Of a stretch of 64,000 nucleotides of DNA, positions 1 to 8,013 are shown in pieces. The notes under the pieces are model-generated. The model searched no databases. It was not told the origin of the DNA and saw nothing but the letters and a program-made list of their open reading frames with translations. The stretch is from Eunapius fragilis (Eukaryota > Porifera > Demospongiae > Spongillida > Spongillidae). A program made the position numbers and the translations under genes. Where the stretch lies: positions 1,570,586-1,634,585 of the forward strand of contig OY811975.1 in the NCBI GenBank assembly GCA_963681505.1. Direction: 5' to 3'. Numbering within the stretch: the first letter of the stretch is position 1; every line of letters begins with the position of its first letter.

Positions 1-111
1 AAGTGCTTCTCAGTTGTAGCCAAAACCCTTGAATTGGACTTCATTAAAGCCACCTATACATCGAAAGGAACCAGAAAGATTAATCAGCAGGATCAAAACA
101 TATATTGAGGC

Positions 112-378
112 ACTTACTTGTACTTTGTTGTTACCATTTTCATCACTGTCACTGTCATGACCATCACATTTTTCTGAATCAAAAGAGTACTGGTAGACAG
201 AAAGATCGCTTGCAGCAGTGGTTTTGTTTCTCTCCTCAAAATTGCTTTCTAACTCCCTTGCAATAGTGCCCACATCAAGTACCTTCCACTTCCTTTTCCA
301 CTAAATTGTCCTCATCTTCTTCCTCTCCATCATCCTTGTCTTCATCCCCACTGTCCTTTGCTATTTTCTCATCATCCT
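112..378 (-). pseudogene. KRBA2/SCAND3-type integrase gene, downstream part
   Basis: On the minus strand, 378 down to about 285 reads an Asp/Glu/Lys-rich tail. The next stretch (about 285-112, with residues such as DSDSDENGNN) is open in a frame shifted by one base and ends at a good splice donor (GTAAGT) at 117-112. The acidic reading frame joins in phase to the acidic tail that stops at 8014, so this is the downstream half of the integrase gene at 8014-9840, split by the retroelement at 379-8013. The gene leaves the window on the left. The one-base shift near 285 suggests decay, though an unseen intron would also explain it. Linkage of the two halves is inference from frame and composition. 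Confidence 0.5.
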
Positions 379-654
379 ATAACATTTTCTGTCGTTTGAG
401 GAACGAATTAGACAGAAAATTTGCTCCTTGCGGTATACGGTGGGCGGAGCCCCAGGTGATGAGAGCAAAAAGGATCAGTAAGAAGTGTGAGGCGGGATTC
501 GTGGAATGTGCTAAAAGGTCATGTGTGTGCAGTGATGTGTTGAATGACCATGTGCTTGCGTGCGCAACGATATTGTGTATATAAAGTGAGGGTTAGTGAG
601 CAGGAAGCATTCTAGGTGTCCTGCACGTCACTGGCGGGTTTTTTCTCAATATCG
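379..654 (+). repeat. Split direct repeat A1 (left terminus)
   Basis: This 276-bp segment begins ATAACATTTTCTGTC and ends CTCAATATCG. It is identical to 7323-7598. The left border is abrupt: upstream is the acidic coding tail of the host integrase gene. It carries a TATA-like box and lies just before the gag ATG, so it probably holds the promoter. Confidence 0.85.
577..586 (+). promoter_or_regulatory. TATA-like box of the gag-only element
   Basis: GTATATAAAG lies about 85 bp upstream of the gag ATG at 667, inside A1, and recurs identically in A2. The spacing suits a transcript starting near 610. This rests on the motif only. Confidence 0.45.
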
Positions 655-666
655 ATCGAGACCGAG

Positions 667-1126
667 ATGGCAGAAGAAGGATTGCGGCTTTTACAAGAGC
701 AAATCGCAGGATTACGGAACGATCTTATCAGACGCCAGGAGGAGGCCCTGAGCCAAGCACGGAGAGTCCGTAAGGAGCGCCCCCACATTTTCAGGCGGCC
801 GGGCAACGAATCTCAGTACGCGTTCGCGGAGAAGATGTTGGAGCACATCGACAGCGCAATCCAGTTTCTGGATCAGGAAGGGCGTACTGAAGATCTGCGG
901 AGGGAACTGGAGGAGGTGCGAACAATGCTGGCAGAGAGGCAGAGGATGATAAAGCTGGCGGATCGGTCAGAATTGGGCTGGGCAGTGGTGGCGGAATACG
1001 AGGCAGACGAATTGGCCAATAATTCGGAGGATGAGAGGAAGATAGCACGTGCGGAGAGGGAGGCGGAGAAGAAGGTGGTGAAGCGGAGGAGGCTACTTCC
1101 AGGAGGAGGTTCACTGAGCAGATCTC
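667..1126 (+). pseudogene. Gag-like protein of the split-repeat element, 5' part (interrupted)
   Basis: The ATG at 667 follows A1 by 12 bp. The frame is open to the insertion point at 1126/1127. The product is charged and helical: it begins MAEEGLRLLQEQIAGL, has a central ADRSELGWAVVAEY segment and a basic end (KKVVKRRR). I recall similar helical segments, including the ADRSE.GW motif, in the first ORF of DIRS-like retroelements of cnidarians, but I could not search. The frame resumes at 6640 after the EnSpm-like insertion and its CTC duplication. The remaining part carries a zinc knuckle. The gene is broken only by that insertion. Confidence 0.65.
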
Positions 1127-1151
1127 CACAGGAAAAAAATGCGTCGAATCA
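1127..1151 (+). repeat. Left terminal inverted repeat of the EnSpm-like element
   Basis: It starts CACAGGAAAAAAATGCG and ends GTCGAATCA. It matches the reverse complement of 6612-6636 at 24 of 25 positions and is preceded by CTC. Confidence 0.9.
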
Positions 1152-1488
1152 CATTTTGTTCCCGCATATGATTTTATACAGATTTCATGAAATCATAACA
1201 AGATTTTCCAAATGTGAAATCTCGAAAAGATTTTTCAATACATTACAAATCAGGTGAATGATTCTACACTATAAGCAAATCATGTTTTTGATTTCACATA
1301 ATATTTTTCCCCCCGCTTCCGCTATGCTTATAGTAGAAATGTTAACAGCACAATTTCTAATCATTGTTCAGAGATGCCATGCGTGCACCACAACAAAATA
1401 AGTAATGGAATGTTTTTTACATTGAAGCAAGAACACACATATATGTATAATAACTGACAAACTTGACTCATAAGACATTATATATTAA

Positions 1489-4400
1489 TTAACGTGGAAG
1501 CTCAGTGACATAATATGATGCTGCTCCTTTTCTTCCAGTGGGTGCAAGAGCACAACGGTTCAAAAATCTTCTAGGGCTCATGACTCTGTCTTGTTCATAA
1601 AATGCATCATTTACCATATAAAGCCCAGTAGTCTTATCAATTTGAGGTGTTTTGAAGCACATCCACGTTACATATGCTAAGGAATTCTCAAACACTTCAT
1701 TCTTTTTGCCATTACTTGTGTCATATGTCAAAGTAACACATAGCTTGAAAAAGAACCTGATAATTCCAAAATAGGGTTGAAGTTCATTGCTATCTTTTAA
1801 CACAAAAAAGGCCTTTACTACAGAACCCCTGTCTGTAGAATTAAAGTCAGAGGAGTATGTTTGTCCATTCACTGCACACCGTCCAAATTTGTCAATCATA
1901 GGATTCGCATAAACATTACCATCCGTGTTGTATACTTTTTTGCAAAATTCCTCAATATTTTTGTAAACCTCCTTGTCCACTTTTACACGACTCTTACTTG
2001 GATGTAAGAATTCAATTGGCCAATGATCAACTTCACCTCTGTCTATACTGCATTGATATTCAAAACGGTCTAAAACAGGTGAAGTGTACAACTTGTACTG
2101 ATACACTGCATAGTTATCTGCATCCATTTCCACATCTGTTGCCAGTATAGGTTTCAGTGCTGTAGAGGTCTTTGCCGATATGTTTGGCAATTCACAACTA
2201 GAGAAACAAAGCTGCTGCAATAGTTTGACCATTATTTGTGATTCAATATTCCGTCCATTATTTGGAATCTCACTTAGATAACCATTCATCCGTTCATAAG
2301 CATAGCACCAATAACCATGTGGTGGTCCATAATCACTAATAATATCATAAATATGTAGGGCCATGTGATAATTTATAGAAATATCCCATTTCCCATATGC
2401 TGCAGCAAATCTTTTATGATGCTCGTGTATTAACCTGTACAATGTCTCAATATCTTCTTCACTCATGATTGGCTTAGTTATATGCACCACAATTTCACAT
2501 AGTAGGGACAAAGACTTAAAAAACTTATCTGGTAGCAAACCTGAAAAACAAGGTCTGGCATAAACACAAGCAAAGTTTTTCCATTGTTGGGCTGTTAACC
2601 CCGAAAGTCCATCAGCACCTTTTATGTTTGTAGGCAATCTTCCAATGTCATATGGCAACCTTATACTTTGCATCCTTTTATAAACTTCGGCAAGCTTGCT
2701 ATCAAGAATGTTTTGAAGGCACAATTTTACTTCATTCTGAACCATACCTAAAAGGAAAGTGTGCATTGGGTCTGTTATTAGCATTTTAACCATATCAAAG
2801 TATGGTAAGCAAACTAACTCTAAGTAGCGAACTCCATTTTTTTTCTGAATTTCTTTTGCTATTTTCAGAGAGCCAGCTGACTGGTATTCCTTGGCTTGGT
2901 CTCGCACTTGGGCATTGGTTCTGTCTGGCGCTGCAACACATGTATAGTATGACATTTTACCAGAAGCACCTTTCTTTGTGAGATCCCTTTCAGCCATAAA
3001 GTTGCAGCGGGAACACCCTAAATCAGCTTTGTGACCTAAATATTGCGAGACTTTCCTTAGTGCTGGCATATCAGATGAAACACCTAGTAAAGCTGCTTTA
3101 ACTATCTTTAGAGTTGAATTAGTTATTGGTATTCCATTCCACAATAAAAGCAGATCTTCAACCATAGGCTGGAGGAAAGTATTTACATTTCCCTTTGGCT
3201 CTGTAGGGCCAGGTATAATGCCTAGTACCATGGTCCATCTCTTTTTAAATCGTTCATTTCTTGGTAAGTTTATTACACTCATCATTAGTGCAGATACTTT
3301 GTATTCCGATCGATCAAATGGCTTAAACCAGTCAACATTTAATAGAAGGCCAATGCTGAGAGCATCTTTATCATTAAATGATGGATTAGTCTTTGAAAAC
3401 TCTTTCCAGACGTTTCCATCTACAATATCCATCATCACATTATCAGGCAATCCTCTAGGAGCCATGGGCTTTCCAATCAATGTTTTAAATGTTGAATCAC
3501 TTAAAAACTTTGTAATCCAAGCAGATGGTGGCACAAAGTAGAATGTTTTGTGTGGCACCCATGTTTTCTTCAAAAAGGCCATATTTTTAAAGTATCCTAG
3601 CTCGTGGCCACATCTTTTACCAAATGTGACATGAGTGCATGTCTTGCTAGGTGGCAGAGATGTTTCTGTATACAGCTGATTGCATGAATCATTAGGGCAG
3701 ACAATAAATACTGTTCCTTCTATTTTACCCAGTGACAAAACATTTAACACACCATCTAAAGTTGTGGGGAAGATTTTATGAAGTGGATGATCAATGAGCT
3801 GCAGTAAAGTAGAAATGAGCCCGCACATAGGTAAAATGGCTGACTTAGTTAACTTGTATTTAAAAAATATTCGAATCAAAATGATACAAATCCACTTTAG
3901 TAAACTGTAATGTGGACCTGCACTTATCTCCATATGTTTTTGATAAGATGTACTTGATTCATGATTGTTAGCATCCTGTATTTCCATCTGAACTGAATTT
4001 CCAATGACAGCACTCCCATCTTCTGAGTTGTTTTGCTCTGTACCTTGAGATATTTCCAAGTTATCAAAATCTGTTTCAGAATCCATCCTGTGCACAGAAT
4101 AATCAGCTTCAGGCTCAGAGGATTCAGTATCAGATTCCTCAAAGCATGCATCTGATAACCTTTCTGTACCTTGTGTGGTCAGTACATGGGGTAATGAATC
4201 ATTCTAATGAGGAATGACTTACCAGAACACTCTTGTGTCCCCACATAAATATCATCTTGTACTGAGAACAGGTCATGATCACTGTCACTAGAATTCTGTT
4301 CATTTGCTACATGGGAAATATATATATGTACTGTACAACGCTTACAAAAATGGATGCATGCATGCTGTATCCATAAATCCAGAGCGTAGAAGATGGAACT

Positions 4401-5173
4401 ATTATTCATGAACGCCAAAAGCAGAGGTCTTATGACTAACGTATAAGGGAAGTTGAACATGCATGGCTCATTCACTCCTCTAGTATTTAGCACATCAGGA
4501 GGAATGGGTAAGTGTGCTTCAGTTACATATAAGAGAATTGCCACCCTTCTATCTACAAAGAGAGAACAAACATATGGCACTACTATTGCATGGATAAGAT
4601 GCTGCATTGGTTTTTCCCTCTTGCGCTCTGCCATTATGTGCCTTAGAGGTGCCAGATCTTCACAAGGACGACCATTGACACACAGTACCATTGACTTGGC
4701 TGTTGCCAAAGCCAAGGTTCCTTTTAGATGTTAGTTTGTGTGTTTATGTGTGTCCATTCTACATGTATGTGTAGCAGCTTTATCTTTGCATTATAAAAAA
4801 TTTAAAAAAATTATTACATATTGCTACATACGCGTACGCACATGTACGTATGTGGTACCAGAAATATAACCACAACCATGATCTGTGTAGATTAATATCC
4901 CAGCCCCATGCGCAAGCGCAAGCTGCCCTTTTCCCACGCACCTGTAGATAAACCATTTGAAATCGTTACATCCATATCCAGATTGGAATTCAGCTGCAGA
5001 CTTTCCCTGGTTTCTGGCGTACAAACGTCTTTGTCTGCCTCTCCAGCCTCAGTCCCGTAAATGTTGCGGTGTCTACAAACGGTCGAGTAAGAATAACGGC
5101 ACTTTTTTTTGCATTTTGAACAATTGCAGGCATATAGCCCCACTCTTTTTTGAGCGCAAACTCTTGGTGGCAT
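1489..5173 (-). CDS. EnSpm/CACTA-like transposase (tnp2 / Transposase_21 family), 3 exons
   Basis: Exons by my reading are 5173-4942, 4306-4223 and 4169-1489. The phases agree (G|CA and G|GT joins), the introns are GT-AG of 635 and 53 bp, and the total is about 998 aa with no internal stop. Exon 1 encodes an N-terminal zinc-finger-like cluster (CNCSKCKKKC ... CRHRNIYG). After an acidic Ser/Asp-rich linker comes the tnp2 core: NVDWFKPFD, then LGIIPGPTEPKGNVNTFL typical of Transposase_21, then DPMHTFLLGM and YERMNGYLSEIPN. I take the Asp of NVDWF, the Asp of DPMH and the Glu of YERMNG as the likely DDE triad. The long open frame and clean splice sites suggest it may be active. The start is the first in-frame ATG before the zinc cluster. 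It is divergent from the gene at 5222. Confidence 0.88.
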
Positions 5174-5221
5174 TTTGCTCTTCACAACGCATGCGCAGTT
5201 TATGTGCACGTGTTTGATAAA
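5174..5221. promoter_or_regulatory. Compact bidirectional promoter between the two EnSpm genes
   Basis: Only 48 bp separate the start codons of the transposase (5173, minus) and the second protein (5222, plus). The interval holds the near-palindrome ACGCATGCGCAG, resembling an NRF1-type site, and CACGTG (5208-5213). The transcripts must have very short or overlapping 5' leaders. The regulatory role is inferred. Confidence 0.45.
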
Positions 5222-6198
5222 ATGTCGACTTCTAGAAGTTCAAAGGCAGCACGAAAGTCTGTTCTAGCAGACCATGAAACTGATAGAGAAGAGACAATAC
5301 TTCGTAGCCAGATACGTCTAATGGAAGAACGGATCCTTAAATTGGAGGAGCTAGATGAACGCATTTCCGCTATAGAAGATGTCGTGGCACAGTTCGACGG
5401 TAAGTCGCGCACAATTGCAGTCTAATATAATTGTGTAACCTTCTTTTAGAAGCAGAAAAATCACAAGCCTCAAAGTCAGGAGCCAAAAACCGCGTACCAC
5501 TGGTTTGTATATATAACCTTTAAAAATGCCATGATTTCATCGTGTTGTGGTCGTATAGAACATTCTTCAAGATGCGTTTCACCAACACGCAGAGAAGCTA
5601 AAAGCGGCGATGGAGTCAAAGACTTGGAAGGAACTTGACGAAGATCTTCGAAAACAGCTGACCAGTTCAGTAGAGGCACTCTTAATATTCAAGAAGTACC
5701 CCATTCCAAACTCAACTGCGCTCACGAAAAGGATCAAGGTAAGGGAATCATTTAGTTCAAATTTCATTATTCTTGACTAATGTATGTGCTCTGATCTATA
5801 CCAATAAGGATTTCTACACGACTAGAAGGACTACTGTTATAATCAAATCTGACCCAGAGAAGAAGAAAAAGCGCCGTTTGGCACTAAAGCGAAGTCGCTT
5901 AACATACGTACGTCAAAAATAAAGATTAAAAAAAAAACACGTGTACTCACTTTTGTTTTTCGTCCTGTAGGCTGCACGAGACAAAGCAGTGAAAACCGCC
6001 ATTCTGTCAGGGGAACTTAACGTTGATGACGAGGAAGGCATTGATAGAATTCGTTCTTCGGTGCAATTGGTACCGATATCAGAAGCGCGTGTGCTGAGTG
6101 ACGAAGAAGAAGAGCGAACAGCTTTCGAACAGCAACGTTTGGAGAACCTTAGCAGAGCGCGCGCTGTTCGTGCAGCTCGTCGTGAGCGCGAGGAATAG
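5222..6198 (+). CDS. Second EnSpm-element protein, 245 aa, coiled coil and charged, 5 exons
   Basis: Exons by my reading are 5222-5399, 5450-5502, 5559-5738, 5809-5907 and 5971-6198. All have GT-AG borders, all phases agree and there are no stops, giving 245 aa. The N-terminus is Ser/Arg-rich, followed by a predicted coiled coil (about residues 20-58: LMEERILKLEELDERISAIE). The middle is Lys-rich (KKKKRRLALKRSR) and the end is acidic, then arginine-rich (RARAVRAARRERE). I do not recognise a named domain. Plant En/Spm elements encode a second DNA-binding protein (TnpA), so an accessory terminus-binding protein is a reasonable guess but unproven. Four introns preserved in frame argue it is a real gene. 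It shares a 48-bp promoter with the transposase. Confidence 0.75.
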
Positions 6199-6321
6199 CA
6201 CCAAGTGGCACCGTGGCGGACCCTGCTATGTTGACTAGCTGTCCTTCCATTTGTAATTGTCACGTGATGTATTAAAGACACATGTAATGGATTTTGTTGA
6301 AATCAAAGCTATGATTTGCAG

Positions 6322-6470
6322 CGTATTTCACAATTGAATTCCTTATTGATTTTACTGAGGGATACGTAGACAAATCATAATTGTATTTCACAATTGAATT
6401 CCTTATTGATTTTACTGAGGGATACGTAGACAAATCATAATTGTATTTCACAATTGAAATAACTATTGAT
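6322..6470 (+). repeat. 60-bp subterminal tandem repeat of the EnSpm-like element
   Basis: Two near-identical 60-bp units (6323-6382 and 6383-6442) beginning GTATTTCACAATTGAATTCC are followed by a diverged partial third. Repeated subterminal motifs in CACTA elements bind the accessory protein, so this is a candidate binding array. Confidence 0.75.
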
Positions 6471-6611
6471 TTTTCAATGGAATCAAATGAAAAATGCCTG
6501 CATGATTTTGTTATGATTTTGTTGTTGATTTCCGATATGAAAGTAGTACTCAATCATTTAATGATTGGCCATTGGATTTTCTCAAACAAATCATCAGACA
6601 AATCTTTTAAA

Positions 6612-6636
6612 TGATTCGACGCAATTTTTTCCTGTG
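6612..6636 (-). repeat. Right terminal inverted repeat of the EnSpm-like element
   Basis: Plus strand TGATTCGACGCAATTTTTTC up to CCTGTG at 6636. It is the inverted partner of 1127-1151 with one mismatch and is followed by the CTC target duplicate. Confidence 0.9.
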
Positions 6637-6639
6637 CTC

Positions 6640-6779
6640 AAGGACTTAAGGCGAGCACTACTGCGTCAGTGATGCCACGACCGGTGGGTCCATGCTTTGG
6701 TTGTGGCGAAATGGGACATCTTAGGCGCTACTGTCCGAAAATAGCCGGTCCGGAGGCCAGTGGTGGTGGTTCGGAGTGA
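6640..6779 (+). pseudogene. Gag-like protein, 3' part with zinc knuckle
   Basis: This is the continuation of the frame broken at 1126. It contains a single C-x2-C-x4-H-x4-C zinc knuckle (CFGCGEMGHLRRYC), typical of retroelement gag nucleic-acid-binding domains, then a short Gly-rich tail and a TGA at 6777-6779. No pol-type ORF follows before B1 at 7223. The knuckle and frame continuity show that the insertion at 1127-6636 split a formerly intact ORF. Confidence 0.75.
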
Positions 6780-7222
6780 GAGGTATCAGCGTTTAATTGG
6801 TGTGTTGTTGTTACATGTATTTACCGGGTGATTAATCATGTTCGTTATTGGCAATTGCATGAAGTTTATTGTACCGATATATAGGGGTAGTAGTTGGCTG
6901 TGCTTTATCAAAGAATGCGGTTGAGTTAGCAGTTCTGGCGTTAAGGCCAAATCAATATGTTATGTTGCATAGGAGGCAAAAGCGGTATGCCCGTCGAGGT
7001 TATGTATGTAACAGATGCCTGTTAAGGCAAAAGAGGTATGTAAAAAAAAAAATAAAAAAAAAAGAAGCCTGTTGAGGCAAAATGTGTAAGGGTGGAAATT
7101 GGATGCTTGTTGAAGCTATGTATTTAAAAGAGCCATGCCTGTTGAGGCTGAGGCAGTAGTGTGTGTTTAACAAAGATGCCTGTTTAGGCAAGTTGGTACG
7201 TAGAGGCTCGTTCTTTGGTACC
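6780..7222 (+). other. Non-coding 3' region of the gag-only element with repeated mini-hairpins
   Basis: No reverse transcriptase, RNase H or recombinase similarity is seen in any frame. Five copies of a 12-nt stem-loop (type GCCT-GTTG-AGGC) occur at 7017, 7067, 7104, 7137 and 7178, with weaker copies near 6935 and 6989. The 7104 copy is GCTT-GTTG-AAGC, changed on both sides of the stem. An A-rich stretch lies at 7041-7063. Confidence 0.55.
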
Positions 7223-7322
7223 TCTATGTGGCTACCAGTGACGTACATTACGGGCACCACGCCTATGTATACCTGATGTTATGTGAATGGATCTGAGGGC
7301 GGAGCGTGTATAGAGGATGGAG
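7223..7322 (+). repeat. Split direct repeat B1
   Basis: This 100-bp segment, from TCTATGTGGCTACCAGTG to GAGGATGGAG, matches 7914-8013 with one visible mismatch (GAGGAT/GAGGAA). It directly abuts A2. Confidence 0.85.
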
Positions 7323-7598
7323 ATAACATTTTCTGTCGTTTGAGGAACGAATTAGACAGAAAATTTGCTCCTTGCGGTATACGGTGGGCGGAGCCCCAGG
7401 TGATGAGAGCAAAAAGGATCAGTAAGAAGTGTGAGGCGGGATTCGTGGAATGTGCTAAAAGGTCATGTGTGTGCAGTGATGTGTTGAATGACCATGTGCT
7501 TGCGTGCGCAACGATATTGTGTATATAAAGTGAGGGTTAGTGAGCAGGAAGCATTCTAGGTGTCCTGCACGTCACTGGCGGGTTTTTTCTCAATATCG
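7323..7598 (+). repeat. Split direct repeat A2
   Basis: It is identical to A1 (379-654) over 276 bp and directly follows B1. The B1-A2 junction is the diagnostic feature of a split-direct-repeat element. Confidence 0.85.
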
Positions 7599-7913
7599 TA
7601 TTTACTGATATTTGCAGTGCATTAATGTGTTTGCTCAAGTTTCACAGGTAGGGTGCAGGTGAATCTTCAATATGGTGGGGTACCGCTACATGACATGGAC
7701 GGTCATCTGATGCAGCTCGTGTACAATGCAAGACCGAATGGTGGAACAGGTTTTTTCTCCTGGCAACAACCTTTTTTCCTGAAGGGTTTTTGGTGCTGCT
7801 AGGTTTTTTCCTTGGAGGGCAGTGCGGCCCTTCTAAATGCCGAGAAGTCATGATCATACATGGACATTTTGCTAGACGATCATGTGTATTCAGTAATTTC
7901 AGATGGTGTATGT
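7599..7913 (+). other. Unique spacer between A2 and B2
   Basis: These 315 bp are bounded by repeats A2 and B2. They contain three short G/T-rich runs (near 7750-7815) with GGTTTTTTC words. No ORF of note is present. Confidence 0.5.
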
Positions 7914-8013
7914 TCTATGTGGCTACCAGTGACGTACATTACGGGCACCACGCCTATGTATACCTGATGTTATGTGAATGGATCTGAGGGCGGAGCGTGT
8001 ATAGAGGAAGGAG
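7914..8013 (+). repeat. Split direct repeat B2 (right terminus)
   Basis: Partner of B1. It ends at GAGGAAGGAG. From 8014 the sequence is the Glu/Asp/Lys-coding tail of the host integrase gene, giving an abrupt right border. Confidence 0.85.

Larger units (their letters stand above)
1127..6636. mobile_element. EnSpm/CACTA-like DNA transposon, apparently complete
   Basis: This 5510-bp element is bounded by 25-bp terminal inverted repeats with one mismatch, starting CACAGGAAAAAA and continuing to GTCGAATCA. It is flanked by the 3-bp direct repeat CTC (1124-1126 and 6637-6639), as expected for this superfamily (2-4 bp). Inside are two divergent split genes: a transposase of the tnp2/Transposase_21 type (5173 down to 1489) and a small charged protein (5222-6198). 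Subterminal regions are AT-rich with repeated AAATCA/TGATTT words, and a 60-bp tandem repeat lies near the right end. All exons read open. It interrupts the gag-like gene, whose frame continues across the site if one CTC is removed. Confidence 0.88.
379..8013 (+). mobile_element. Gag-only retroelement with split direct repeats (DIRS/Ngaro-like layout)
   Basis: The order is A1 (379-654), gag and internal sequence, B1 (7223-7322) directly abutting A2 (7323-7598), a 315-bp spacer, then B2 (7914-8013). A1 and A2 (276 bp) are identical on reading. B1 and B2 (100 bp) differ at one base. An A1...B1A2...B2 order is the signature of Ngaro/PAT-type tyrosine-recombinase retroelements (known for those families) and does not fit ordinary LTRs. 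I see no target duplication, as expected for recombinase integration. Removing the nested 5.5-kb transposon leaves about 2.1 kb, with a gag-like ORF ending in a CCHC knuckle but no reverse transcriptase, RNase H or recombinase. It is therefore probably non-autonomous and, given the repeat identity, young. Confidence 0.7.

Noticed and set aside
612..1129. Minus-strand Pro/Ser-rich frames opposite gag
   Set aside because: They are shadows of the Glu/Arg-rich gag coding frame.
4179..4715. 178-aa minus-strand ORF
   Set aside because: Most of it lies in the first intron of the transposase. Only its last part (4306-4223) is an exon.
379..7598. Reading 379-654 and 7323-7598 as ordinary LTRs of one LTR retrotransposon
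   Set aside because: A second repeat pair (7223-7322 and 7914-8013) is interleaved and directly abuts the A2 border, the ends are not TG...CA, and no target duplication is seen.
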